This document shows positions 47,443-59,181 of a stretch of DNA of 64,000 nucleotides, piece by piece (position 1 is the stretch's first letter; each line of letters starts with the position of its first letter). This DNA is from Thalassia testudinum. Lineage: Eukaryota; Streptophyta; Magnoliopsida; Alismatales; Hydrocharitaceae. The notes beneath the pieces were generated by a model. That model searched no databases. It had not been told where the DNA came from and was given only the letters and a program-made list of their open reading frames with translations. The translations under genes and the position numbers were made by a program. Where the stretch lies: positions 41,863,001-41,927,000 of the forward strand of contig JAZHRO010000003.1 of NCBI GenBank assembly GCA_037157565.1, in the 5' to 3' direction.

Positions 47443-48430
47443 GAATGAGCTTGACTTGGAGAATGCATGTGTTACAAGAGTTTGTTATTAAAGAAACCCA
47501 AGTCTATTCTTGTCATGGTAGTATGTTGAAGACTACCCAAGATCTGTTGGTAAGTATGATCAAGAGGAGTATTGGGAGAGGATTAAATAATGCTTGTATA
47601 ATTGATAGCCATTGGAGTGTGAATGGGCTTAACACCATCAAATTGGAACTTGATAAGCATATCATCTAAATATTTTTGCTAAGAAATATGAATGCCATCC
47701 TTACATCTGAAGATTTCATGTCTAAGAAAGCAAGATGGAAAACTTGATTCATGTACAGGGAACTCCTTAAGCATAGCAGCAAAGAGATTGCATCGATGCT
47801 TTAAATGAAATGGTGAGAAAGATATCATCAACATAGATGAGCATGTACATAACATGTGAAGCTACTTTATGAATATATAATGAGGTGTCTGTCCTGGAAC
47901 TAATAAAGCCATTAGGTAATACAAATTTTGTTAACCATTTAAACCATGCTCAAAGGGCTTCTTTAAGGCCATAAGTAGATCATTGTAACTTGTATACATA
48001 CTATGGATAATTATAAGGAATATATCCCTGAGGCTGTAAAAACATGAAAAAATCTTTGAGTTTATGCCCTCAAAACATCCTCTTCCAATTTTCCATGAAG
48101 AATTGCATTTTGGATGTCCAGTTGGGTAATAAGCCATCAATTAGTTATGACAAGACTGAAAAGGAGGCAAATGGTAGTCGATTTAACCAAGGGGTTGAAT
48201 GTTTCTGCATAGTCAAGCCCTTCAACTGGGTGAAATCCAGTATACCCATTTATTCCCTACTAAATTCATAAAGAGATGACAAGGCACCAATGTTCATGTT
48301 TGATTTCTTTGATTGGCATTGAATTCATCATGCATGGCAACAATTAATCTAGGCCTTGTTCTTACTAGCCTATGCGTGACAACTCGAATCCCACCATTTA
48401 GATTGGATACAATAAACAAACTCAAATATA
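47443..48430 (-). pseudogene. pol: Ty1-copia reverse transcriptase fossil, piece 1
   Basis: Heavily decayed minus-strand RT with stops and frameshifts. In order: AMHDEFNANQ and LVP (start of the RT domain), GNKWVY, a GLKEA-AWF block (GLKQAPRAWF in family, about 47945-47985), the catalytic motif YVDDI (complement of 47821-47835) within MYMLIYVDDIFL, then KYLDDMLIKF, KPIHTPMA and MHSPSQAH. It would have copied RNA to DNA in virus-like particles; no part is functional. It is the oldest layer of the 1-48 kb stack. Confidence 0.88.
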
Positions 48431-51400
48431 ATCGAAGTTACTCGGCACATAATCATAAAATATAAATGTAGCCAACAAGCAATTCATAATGCATTAATTA
48501 AATAAATGAATAAAATACTTACCATAATTCATATGCACACCTATAATTACTCAAGTACAGATAAACTGTAAACGTATCTACTGATAATAACTCTAAGAAT
48601 ATACCTGACTATGAAGTCCAAAGAATACGCTAGCAAATGTTGAGTAGAGTAGTACAAATGGAAAGCAAGAAAAGAAACTAAGAACACAAGAAGAAGGTAC
48701 TAACTTGCCCTTACAATTATTCTTTATTGATTCATTAAGCAGTTAATTCCAATTTATCCTAGTAAGCTCATCGCCTTTGGTATTACAGTTGTATCTTAGC
48801 ACATATTAGTTCCTTAGAAGGCACAAGAAGATCTCACTATGCTATCCTAAGTATGATAAGTACATAGCATCTTCTTAGCTAAGAGGAAACCCTATAGTTT
48901 CCCTACGTATTGTTCCATCACCCTGAGGTCCTAGCATAGGTAGTGTAATAGCTATATACTATGAGCTATACATATAGACATGATCTACACAGACTTGTAG
49001 GTAGCCCTCTCCACAACCTGGGCATGTATCCAAACCAATAACATATATATCCACTGACTTAACCCTACCTCATTGCCTGATTGGCTAATTGGCTTATCAC
49101 AAATTCATAGGGAGGCTAACCCATCCCCTAATCCACCAACCAAGCTCATCCAAACCAGCTTATTAAAACCATTTAGTTATCTATATTCATTTGCAAATTT
49201 CATCACATCAAACATATTCATTTACCAACTTGGATAACTGATAATTTAACTTGCAATATATAAGCCATTCATGGATTTTTATTTATTACAATAACAAGAG
49301 TCAACACATTATTTCTTTAATCTATTAGATTTGGCCCATTAATCATTTCTATGATTTTATCAATTTGGTTCTAACAGTGTTTTTGTTCCAAAGCCATTAT
49401 CACAAAAGGGCATAAAATTAATAGTAAAGTGATTAACTTTAATCAATGCCTTATCATCTAATTCAAGCATCTATTTTATATATTATTAGTACCCAAACAA
49501 GAATAATCATGCACCGTAAACTTTCTCGACTCTAGAACTCAGCAAGAGAAAAGGAAACACATTCAAAATAATTTTTGCAAAGGAGGCTATAACAATAATT
49601 TTTCATAAGGGGCAAATTAGGAATACTATACCAAATGTCACTATGGGGTTATGGTGACTTCGAGATGCATTCCTACTACCCCTCGTGCTTCTCATGCCCT
49701 TCGAGAATTGTCTCTAAGTCAAGACAAAGATAAAACAAGTCAAAATCATGATATGCGATTTCTAGTAATTTTAACATGCAAAACAGTTTCCAAAATTAGA
49801 TTTAGGGTTTACCATAATTTAGTATGCAACGAGATGATAACAATGGCACTATGAACGCAAAAATTAGACATCATTTGTCTCTCGAACAGATTAAAAAGCG
49901 AAATAGGAAACCAGTCATGTGCTCCCTATATGTGCACCACACACTACTTACCTGCACTACCGTACCCCACTCTCCACACACGTGATACTCGTACCCTTGT
50001 GCACCGCACTCTAGAAATGCATTCGCGCCCTTGCCTTCTATCTTTTCTCTCTTTCTTCCCTCTCTTTTCTTCTTTCTTGAGATGTGCGTGATTTGAAGGG
50101 ACAAATGAGGCCCAAAACCCTAATTAGGGCCTTAAATAGGCAACTAACTTGAATTAGGGTTACGAGGGTCAAGTTTTGACAAAAATACCAAGGGTGTTGG
50201 TTTAATTGAGCCTTATGTCGATTTATCGTATTTGACGTGTAACTTTTGCTACAAACCTCTAATTTCCACAAAATAGATACCATTTGAAAGCTTGCAATAA
50301 GAAGATTTTTTCACATTTTACAAGACATTCTAACTCGACTAGACCCTAATGAATACAATGGGTTCAAATTGATGCAATCAACTTCAAAATAACTTAAAAC
50401 CCTAATTTCAACAAAAATAACCCTCTAGGCCCCCAATTTGGTTCACATGCATAGATGCCCCCATTAAAAGGGGCTCTCATGTGTAACTTTTGCTACACAA
50501 CTCGAATTTCCATGAAATAAGGACTATTGATTTGCTTTAATGATGTTTTGTTTTGTCATTTAATTGCCACTATTAATATTATTTAGCAACAATTATTTGT
50601 CTCTAATTTGCCACTATTGATTTACTTTAATGTCGCTTTCTTTTGCCATTTAATTGCCACTATCAATTCACTTTAATGACACCTTGGTATATATCACTTA
50701 ATTGCCACTATTGATAGTCTTTAGTGAGAAATATTTTTATTTTAACAAACTTGAAACACGACGGCAAACCAATTTTACTAATCTCCCAAAAATAAAGTAC
50801 AATAAAAGCCCTTTAAGGGGATACATCAGAAGACAAGAAAAACATAAAAAAGGTGGCAACAACCACAACACCAAAATATTCCCCTATGAAGGGTGATACA
50901 AAGAAATAAATAAGTAATGCAAAATAAATTTTGAAAAACAATGAATCATAACGACTCAACCACCAAAAGCAGCAACCTCATCAAATCCTTGTTAACCCAA
51001 GAAGTTTCAGTCTTCTAAACTTTGATTCAAAGTAAAAATACAACACCACGATTATCAATAACATGTAAGGACAAGGTCTGCCAAAAAATGCACATGAAAT
51101 ATCACCTTACTGTTGTAAATTTCAGAAAAAATAAAATAAAATTAAATCTTCCTTATTGAGTTTTAACCCTTAGTTGTAATAATGGATTCCCATATAGCAT
51201 CTTTAAATTCATTCAAAATAAAGTAAAAATTATAAGCCTTGATTCCTAGGTTTCTTTTTTTAATATTCAAGCAAATGCTCTAAATTCCAAAAGCCAAAAC
51301 TAGCCACTTCGGTAGTTGGCAATGGAATTTCACCTATAGAGAGAAATACAAACAAAATTGAGACTTAGTGTAGCAAGAAAAGACAAATACAAATTGTTTA

Positions 51401-51446
51401 TGCCAGCACTAGAGCAAAAACATGTTAAGGACTATAAAGGATGTTA
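48431..51446. other. AT-rich DNA without recognised genes
   Basis: No domain-bearing reading frame on either strand. The part from about 48450 to 50300 has the look of an old LTR (mostly AT-rich with a GC-richer patch at 49900-50050), but I found no second copy, TSD or terminal TG/CA pair here. The only structure I can support is the tandem repeat at 50521-50745. Confidence 0.5.
50521..50745. repeat. Degenerate 46-bp tandem repeat
   Basis: CACTATTGATTTACTTTAATG-type units recur at about 50523, 50568, 50611, 50657 and 50705, separated by ATTTAATTGC linkers; spacing is 43-48 bp. Confidence 0.75.
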
Positions 51447-51449
51447 TCA

Positions 51450-51557
51450 TTGGAGGAATCTCATCATAATATCTCCATCCACAGTAATACCACAAGCACC
51501 AACTTGATGATCAGCATAAGTAGAAGATCCTGTTATAGACCCATCACCCATCCTACA
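51450..51557 (-). pseudogene. Glycosylasparaginase (AGA-type) gene fragment
   Basis: The minus strand encodes [15 protein letters not shown] followed by HQVGACG and DGDIMMRFL. This fits the plant N4-(beta-N-acetylglucosaminyl)-L-asparaginase segment [34 protein letters not shown] just downstream of the autocatalytic threonine. That enzyme removes the N-linked sugar-asparagine bond in lysosome/vacuole-type compartments. Only about 35 codons are recognisable, with an in-frame stop upstream (TAA before KCRM) and one right after RFLQ. It could be one exon of a decayed gene or a piece carried by a transposon; neighbouring exons were not found. Confidence 0.7.
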
Positions 51558-52209
51558 TTTTTAGGCTCTTCTATAGGCATTTTTATAAGGATAGGCATAA
51601 AATATGTTTTTAGTTGACTAATTTTGAAGTAATAATTATTATTCTTTAACTTGGTTTTTTTAGCTAGGATCCCCAACTTGCTCGTGCCACTATCCTCTTA
51701 TTTCTTCTAGAAAAAAGAAATAGTCATAAAAGTGAATAAACCTTGGCTATCTTTAGCAAGCCAAGACCAAACCATAATTCTATGATGTGCTTTAGATGTG
51801 AGCACTTCCAAAAGCCAGAAACATTCAATGCTAGTTAACAGATTCTAGATAGAGATTCCATGTCTATTGAAATATAATGCAAATAATAAGTGAGTAGATG
51901 CCTGTTTTGGTCAATGCTTTGATGATCCTCTTGTATGCACGTTGTGTATAATTCTGATACTACCAGCTTTTAGCATCCATTCAAGTAATTGCACCCAACA
52001 TAAAATATGTCATACTGAAGATCCTCTACAATTGTCCTTTTATTAAAAATATGTTATTTGAAGGTCTATACGTAACATAGCCATAATCCTAGTTAAGTCC
52101 ATGTTCACTATAAACTATCATTTCACAAAAGTCAGGATGTCAATATAATGCACCAAACAATTAGTAATTTGAAAGAATCAGCCAAAATAAAATCAACTTC
52201 CCCAGCAAA
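51558..52209. other. AT-rich DNA without recognised genes
   Basis: Between the asparaginase fragment and X5. It may include introns or decayed exons of that gene, but no further blocks could be matched by eye. Confidence 0.45.
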
Positions 52210-53437
52210 TGAAAGAGGTTTTCACTTAAACAGGATAATCGCACTAAAATGATAATGCCATTGTATATTGCGTGGTGGAAAACTCTCAATCAACACAAAG
52301 TAAAATAAACCACTCAAGAAGAACGGATCATCTCCACATGGAGGAATAGACCTATCAAAACTCACATGGGTCAAAAACAAATGTTCATGATTAATTTCGT
52401 CATGAAATCGAATCTAAATCATTTTCAGATTAAGCAAAAAAATAAGAACTAATGTTAAAATAACATTTACAAAAAAGAGAGAGGTTACTTGCATAAACTA
52501 GCCATAGTATTTAATTAATTAATTAAAAAATATGGCAATGGCACTTGAAAGAAAATTTTAATGGAGAAGGAAACAAGGGATTTTCTTCAAGTCGAGCTTG
52601 TGCACATAGGAATGAGAGATGGGTTGCGAGGCGGCAACTGGAGCCAGCCTCTCCCAGGCTGCACCCAGTGGTGGTGGCGATGTAGTGGATGGTGGCCAAA
52701 GCCGACGGTGGTGAGGAGGAGAAGGTGGTGGGTGCGTACTGCTAGTAGCAGCTGCACACACCCCTGTTCAGGCATGAAGGGGTCATGGTGGCTCTGATGT
52801 AGCCGTGCGAGGAGGAGATGGAGGTGGCGCTAGCTACTGGTGGCCGCGTGGCGAGGGCTACTAGGCATGGCGAGCGGGCCACTATCCTACAGTGGAGTAG
52901 AGGAGAGTGGGTAGCGTGCAATGTGCATAAAGGATGCTGCTGCTAGGCTCGAGTGTAGGCAAGCACATAGGTGTCGGAGTCGCGAGCGTAGCCACGTAAG
53001 GTCATACATGGCTGAGGGGATGCTGGCGGCTATTGGAGGTGGCGGTAGTGGGTTCAGTACGGTGGAGGTGAAATAAGGGAAGAAAAAGAGGGGGAAGAAG
53101 GTGAATAATGGTGTTGAGTTGGTGATGGTGGTGGAGATTTTGGGGTTTGTGTTGGTTTGTGGCAGAGGGTGTTGTTGTTGAACAAAGGTGAAAGTGAAAA
53201 TGAAGGAGAAGGAATAGAGGAAGGTAGTGGCTGTGGCATGGTGATGGTGGTGAAGAAACACAATGTAGAGGGGGGCGATACCATGCACGCTTGTGCATGC
53301 TCGTGGTGATGTAAGCAAGCTCCTGAGAGTAGTGTGGCTTGCTGCCATGGTGGTGGAGGCTTCCTGCCACAGTTGAGGTCGATGGTGGAGTGGGAATGTG
53401 AACAATGCACGCATGGTGATGGATTGGGATAGAAGCC
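52210..53437 (-). mobile_element. LTR X5, distal part (split by M4)
   Basis: Minus-orientation X-family LTR. The left end TGAAAGAGG and the following AATGATAATGCCATTGTATATTGCGTGGTGGAAAA align with the reverse complement of X1 near 5290-5368. Interrupted at 53437 by M4 and resumed at 56169; both parts together give about 1.67 kb, the family length. The GC-rich part (52560-53440) gives open frames such as 52887-53504 on the minus strand that run across the M4 junction and are therefore not genes. Confidence 0.8.
53433..53437. repeat. Left target duplication of M4
   Basis: AAGCC here and AGGCC at 56164-56168, one change apart. Confidence 0.7.
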
Positions 53438-56163
53438 TGTCCGCAAGCGACATCAAGGTTTTAAAAAGTACGTTGTAGTATAGCTGAAATCGCTTTGAAA
53501 ACAAATAATATTTATTACTCGAATTTTAAACTCAAGATCACAATTTGAATAAAAAATATAAGAGATTGCAACAATAATAATGTCAGGTAGCAATGTGCAA
53601 AAAGAATGGAGTAAAATGGTGATTTGAATCACCAATTACTCCTCACAAATAGCAACTAAATCAACAGTTTTAATAAAGCCTCAAATATATGCAATCAGAT
53701 GATCTAGGCTTGTATCAGACGGCTTAAACAGTCGATGGCTATGGTGCTTCCAAGAGACTCAAGGGTCTCCTTTCTCTACTGCTTTCTCTTCTCCTTTCTT
53801 CTTTCTAGCTCAGGTCTTCTCCTCTTCTTCTTGCCTTACTGCCTATGCAGCTCCCTTTCTTCTTCTTTAGCTTCTGTCTCCTCTCTACGTACCTCTTCTT
53901 CATCTGCCATGACTTCTCTTTTCTTTTCTTTCTCTCTTCTCTTCTTCACGCACAGAGGGGGATTCTTCTTTAAACAGCTAAGTGTCAGCTGTGATTCTCT
54001 GTAGTAAAACCCCCTTGCCATCGCACACGATCCTCTCTTTCTCTCCTTAGGTCACGCTCTCCCAAAGCCTCCAACAGTACTGGTTATTGGGTTTCGAACC
54101 TAGAGCGCACCCTAGTCCAGGGCTACGGGCGTGATCGTAGACGAGGAGTGGAGTCGGGTTAGGCGGGTTGGGTTTACGCCAGGCTCGTGGGGGACGGGTC
54201 ACGGGCGAGGTGAGCGGGTGAGCGAGGACCTCACCCCCTGTGTTTAGTTGAGGCGATAAGCCCGTGTGACTTTTTCAATTTATGCGGTGCCGCCTCTTCA
54301 CTTGTTTCTGAGGTGGCACTAAAGATAGTGCCTCTTCTTTGCGTGCGTCTGTTGTTGGATTGCCTTCCAATCAAGGCAGCTACTAAGGTTATGGCTTCCA
54401 ATTGAGGCCATGGAATGAGACCTCAAGCTAATCCGCGTCAGCTGGAGGTGGCGCCTGGAGCTACAGGTGCCGAACAAAGCTTCTCACAAGCTTGAAGTTT
54501 GTCACTAATGGCAGGCTTGACCTGGTACCTGAAACTTCAAGTGAAAGACCTTATGGCCATGTCAAATGGTTCAGCAGGATCGTCGTAGCATGACGAACAT
54601 GGTGGTGGGTGCAATGTGGAGCAAGAGTGAGAGAGGTGGCTAGACGGTGACGGAGACGGCCGTGAGAAGGTGGGTTTTTTCGGGGCATGTTTGGGTGAGC
54701 GGTGGAGCAAAATAGGAGAGGGGTTTGATTGGTGGATTTGTGGCGGAGGTTATGAGGTGATTGGCGAGGAGGATGGAGAAGTGTAGTGGCGGATATGCCT
54801 CATCGGAGGAGCGGTCGGAGACGGAGAAGGTGAGGGTGAATGGTGGAGGTTGATGGTTGTGTGTCTGTGAGGGTAGGGAAACAAAATAAAAAGAGAGAGG
54901 GAGCTAAAGAAGGGTTTAGCAAGAGGATAGGGGGGTGGTGGGCTCCGGTGTTGGTCGACCGAAGCTGGAGAAGGAGGTTGGTACGGCGAGGCAGCGACAT
55001 CGACTGAGGTAGAGCCACAACCTCTCATTGGTAGGAGAGGTTTGCGAGGATGATAGGAAGCTAGTCAGCCACCCAATTTGATGGTTGGACAGTCGGAGGA
55101 GAAGAGGGTTGAGGAGTTGCCGGAGCTAAGTTTGAAGTGGTCGAAGATGGAGTAGATTGGGATTTCTCAGGCCAAAACTTACTGGAAATGCACAGTCGTG
55201 CGATGGTGTCTCTTTTATAGGCCGTAGGAAGCCCTTCCAAGCTTGGGAAGAAGCTTTCAAGCTTGGAAGGTAGTTGCAAAATAAGTTACCTGAACCTTTG
55301 AAAGGTTCACAGGGCCTTTTGGGAGGGACTTAGAGCCCAAGGAATGGCTCAAATGGAAGGAAACTTCCCAAGGAATCCCCGTATCAATTTTGAGAGGGAT
55401 TGATTAAGAATCGAGCGAGAAATCCTTACTCGAAACTCAACGGTGAAGGTTTCACCTTCCAAAAATAGAGTGGGGACCTGCTTGTGAAGAAGACAAAGAC
55501 GTTGGAGGCCTATTTGTAAGAAAATTCAAAAGTTAAGGGTTTGAATGAGATAGAAAGAGTTTGACTGAACCAAAATGTAAACTTGGTTAAGATGATCTCA
55601 AATTGGGCCAAAATTTTGGTACAAACCTAATTTGGACCCAAGAAATCCAATGGTGAAGTTAGATCTAGGTTTTGACCAAGTTTGACTGGGTAATTTATGT
55701 AAAAACCCAAATGAGGGGAAATGTCTGTTTAAGACTATTTTGGGTCAAGAAGAGTTCTGATGGTCAAGTTGAATGTTCCAAACCCTAGAGAATATTTTTC
55801 TATGAATTTTAGAGGGTTTAGGTGAATTTTATCCTGACCAGAACCTCAGTTAATTAAGTAGGCCTATTTTTAGGATTTCAAAAGTCATTTAATTCTCAAA
55901 ACACGTGTAAACCCTTTTCTGTCTATTCTAACCCACTTGTTAGTCATTTAGGGCCATTTGACCTTTAATAACCCCTGGGAAAACCTATGATTGTACTGCA
56001 TTCATGATATGATGGTAAAACTATAGTTTTAACCCTATTATCTTGTCTTTCCCTAAGAATGAGTTTACAATGAAATATGGCTCTCTGGCAGTTATGTAGG
56101 AGCATTTACTGACTTAATTGGATCAAAATGAGCTAGTTATGGCTCATGATGGTGTTCCCATCA
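53438..56163 (-). mobile_element. Solo LTR M4 (M2 family)
   Basis: 2726 bp, homologous to the M2 5' LTR: the left end aligns from TGTCCGC with TGTTAATG of M2, the GTAGTATAG block follows 35 bp later, and the right end GATGGTGTTCCCATCA matches GATGGTGTTACCATCA. It has no primer site or internal region and splits X5 in two. Includes GC-rich and GA/CT-rich stretches (53750-53960, 54600-55060) that yield chance open frames. Confidence 0.83.
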
Positions 56164-56168
56164 AGGCC

Positions 56169-56611
56169 TCCCAAGCTTGGTGGCTTTCTCTCCTCTCTTA
56201 AGAGAAACAGATCGAGGAGGAGGAATGATCAGATCCACATCCTCTGCTACTCTTCACTGCCGCCTTCTTTGTTAACTCTAGCCTTGAATGCCTTGTTGGA
56301 GAAGAGCCATTGTTGTGCAAAGAAGAGAGTGAATAAAGAAACAAAGCTTATTTATCCAATAGTTCTCAAAAGAAATGTGAAATAACATAATACATGTAAT
56401 GCAACCTAACTGATTAACTATACTAATGCATACTTATTCTAAGTGAATTCTAAATATATTTAGATATTAATGTAATGCATGAAATATGTAAATAAGTGAA
56501 TATATAGATTAATCTATTTACATCTTATTGTATGTTATTTATATATTATTATTAATTTAATATTTAGGCATTTAAATATATAAATAGCCCACAAATATGT
56601 ATTCATCATCA
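56169..56611 (-). mobile_element. LTR X5, proximal part
   Basis: Remaining part of X5. On the minus strand it starts TGATGATGAATACATATTTG at 56611, matching the starts of X2 and X3. No convincing TSD with 52205-52209 was seen. Confidence 0.75.
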
Positions 56612-56938
56612 AACTACTTATGATGACTTGTAGATCTCCATTTGAAAGCTTCCACTTCTAGGCAATGTTTACATTTTTTTTTTGGGAATGGAAAAATGAT
56701 GATTACACGAGGTTAGCTATCATCCATTTATGTGCAATATTATACTTTTAGGTTGTTTGCATTCATCTTTTCACTTGAACATGAAGACAATAGAGATCAT
56801 TTCCTTCCTTTCTAATCTTCTTCCCCTGTTGGCTGATTGTGACAAGCAACTGTAGGTCAGTAGCAACTCTTGTTGCCATCCATCTCATCTAAGGGGAAGA
56901 ACAAAAGGCAAAGCTCGCATCTTCAATCAGTAGTAGAA
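56612..56938. other. Flank upstream of the Rab pseudogene
   Basis: No gene. The part just before the ATG (about 56780-56938) may be the 5' untranslated region of the parent mRNA, which would fit a retrocopy, but this cannot be shown from this window alone. Confidence 0.4.
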
Positions 56939-57592
56939 ATGGTGGGAGGGAATGAAAAGTTTGATTATGTGTTCATGATAGTACTGATTAGGGACTCTAT
57001 AGTAGGGAAGTCACAGATTCTTGGGAGGTACAGTAGCAACGACTTCTGCCTAGACTCCAAGGCCACCACTAGTGTCAAGTTCTAGACCCAGGCGATCATC
57101 ATCTAATACAAGAGCATCAAGGCCTAGACCTGGGGCACTTCTGGTCAACAGAGGTATAGGGTTATAACAAATGATACTATAGGGGTGCACTTGGGACTAT
57201 GCTAGTCTATGACAATACCAAGAGGGAGAGCTTTGACCATATTGCAAGATGGCTAAAAGAGCTCCTTGCTCAGGCTAGCAAGAACCTTATGATCTTGCTA
57301 ATTGATGATAAGATAGATCTTGTGGATGAACGAGTTGTTTAATTGAGGGTGCAAGAAAATTTGCTAAAAAAGAGGGATTATTCATCCTAGAACATCAACA
57401 ACATATGCCACTAATATTGACCCTGCTTTCTCCACAATATGAACAAAAATATTCAACATCATGAACAATAAAGAGCTTGCATCAAAAAATCAAATGGAGG
57501 CCTCTACACCCAATCTTACAGGAAAAAAGATTATCATCCTTGGTCTAGCTTAACGGATCCCGAAGAACAAGGCTTGCAGTAGGGCTTCTTAA
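56939..57592 (+). pseudogene. Dead, intronless RABA4-like small GTPase copy
   Basis: The plus strand reads through nearly the whole length of a Rab11/RABA4-class GTPase, a regulator of trans-Golgi and recycling-endosome traffic. Seen in order: [19 protein letters not shown] (P-loop; the G of GDS is R), [16 protein letters not shown] (switch I region), WGTSGQQRYR for WDTAGQERYR (switch II, three changes), [26 protein letters not shown] for NKxDLVDQRAV, then LTGKKIII and IPKNKAC near the C-terminus, where the CC prenylation motif has become CSRAS. In-frame stops (first at 57083-57085, a CAG-to-TAG change at codon 49; then 57113 and 57134 region) and several frameshifts abolish it. No intron is seen although RABA genes usually have one, so a retrocopy is likely. 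Length to the final stop is about 218 codons, as in the family. Confidence 0.85.
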
Positions 57593-58105
57593 GCCTCTTT
57601 TTATTTACGTGAAATTTAATGTAGTTTTGTTGCCAAATTTACTTGTAACAACTATATATTTTTCCTACTTTACTTTGGTGCAATTTTGGATGCTGTCCAT
57701 TAGTTTTAGTTGAGAAAATGATGATAAACATGGTTTCATTTGATTTTTTCTATCAAGTGATTCAAAAAGTGCATTAGCAATTAATATCTGGGTGCATTTA
57801 GCATAAAAAAAGACAATAGAGATAATATTTTTCAGCTACAACTTTTTGTAGTATTCAACAAATAACTATAGATAGAAATGATTACAAAAAAGCAAAGCTA
57901 GAAAGGAGGATACCACCTTGGCCTTTAACTCTTGAGCCTTTGTCTTATTTCAAAATCCCATACAAAATCCTCCTGCAACAACTCCAACATTAATAGTTTA
58001 AATACTAAATCCTAATACTCAAGTTCAAATATATGAATTGGAATAAACAGGATGTATAATATGACATCCAAAATAAATATCTACAATGATTAAAAATAGT
58101 TGCCT
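57593..58105. other. Flank between Rab pseudogene and element S
   Basis: AT-rich. The first 100-150 bp may derive from the 3' untranslated region of the Rab mRNA; I saw no clear poly(A) tail. Nothing else recognised. Confidence 0.45.
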
Positions 58106-58110
58106 GATAG
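58106..58110. repeat. TSD GATAG, left copy, of element S
   Basis: GATAG at 58106-58110 and 63788-63792 exactly flank element S. Confidence 0.96.
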
Positions 58111-58539
58111 TGTTGGTGCTAGAGCACCACGATCATTTGTTTTGATGATAACAAAACACGTGTTATTTAACATTTGCAATTTGAGTCCTAGATTTCAGGT
58201 CAATTGCAAATGTGGATGTGTTTAGACGGAGTTCGAGCTCGCATCCAGGATGGATTGGAGGAGCTTGACGGAAAACAGAGGAGGTTCGCGTGAAGCGAAA
58301 GATTGAAGATGGAAGGAAATGAAGAATAGGATAGATTTCCTTCTTTTGTACTTGTTGTATTTTTCGTTTCTTTTGTTGCTCTTTATTTCCTTAGATATTT
58401 CATGTTAAAGAGCCTCAAAGAACCCTAACAGTAGTCCTAGGAACACCGGCACAACCCTAGGATACTTAGGTTTTCTGTAGAATACTTAGAAAACCAATAT
58501 AGGGTTCAAACAGACTTTCCAGATGTCTAATTCCCAAAT

Positions 58540-59065
58540 CAGACGTCTGATAATGTGTTTTAAGACGTCTGACTGTTGTTTCAGACGTCTGATAACTGTT
58601 AGGCTGGACATAGTTAGTTCTGTCTGATGAAATCAGATGTCCAGACCTTAGACCAGACATCGTAGAAGACGTCTGATGGATTTGCCAGACGTCCAATTAG
58701 TGGACCGTTGGCTGGCTTAGCAGACACTCAAGAATATGACCGTTAGAGCCTTATCAGACGTCCATAGGACTGTCCAGACGTCTGATAAATGACCGTTTTG
58801 CCTCAGCTGACCCAAAATCTCTTCTCAGAGATTTTCTAGCCGTTGCAACGTTTGGAAATCAATTCCCACAGTAAAAGTAGGTTTCCAGACATCCATACTT
58901 AGTTCCAGATGTCCTGTATGTCGTCTGATCGACTTGCACAAGAACACTGTTTAGATCTGATTCAAGTCAGGGAGAAACCCACATAGAATCAGACGTCTGA
59001 CCTTGAAATCAGACGTCTTAAAGTGTCCTTCCAGACGTCTGATGCCAGAGTTAGACGTCTGATGA
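58540..59065 (+). repeat. Array of AGACGTCT palindromes in S 5' LTR
   Basis: I count eleven intact GACGTC cores here, most as CAGACGTCTGA, plus several one-step decayed versions (AGATGTC, AGACATC). The 3' LTR has about twelve in the corresponding place. GACGTC is the C-box form of the ACGT core bound by plant bZIP factors, so a regulatory role is possible. Confidence 0.85.
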
Positions 59066-59172
59066 CCCTGTCAAATGTAATCATTATCCTGATTTCAGCC
59101 TGATTCTCTTGGGCTTTGCACCCAACGGCTATAGAACCTTTCTTAAGCCTTCCAAAGCCTTCCTAAGGCCTC

Positions 59173-59181
59173 TATAAATAG
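59173..59181 (+). promoter_or_regulatory. TATA box of S 5' LTR
   Basis: TATAAATAG, conserved at 63070-63078 in the 3' LTR and placed after the palindrome array, as expected for the U3/R border. Confidence 0.75.

Noticed and set aside
48431..50300. Possible LTR of another element
   Set aside because: Composition is suggestive but no second copy, TG/CA ends, TSD or primer site could be found in the window.
52887..53504. 205-codon minus-strand open frame
   Set aside because: It runs across the junction between X5 and the inserted M4 LTR at 53437, so it cannot be an original gene.
54095..54115. B-box-like GGTTCGAAACC on the minus strand as a possible tRNA
   Set aside because: No A box or anticodon arm at the right distance; lies inside solo LTR M4.
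58466..58696. 76-codon minus-strand open frame conserved at 62363-62593
   Set aside because: Antisense reading of the AGACGTCT palindrome array in the S LTRs.
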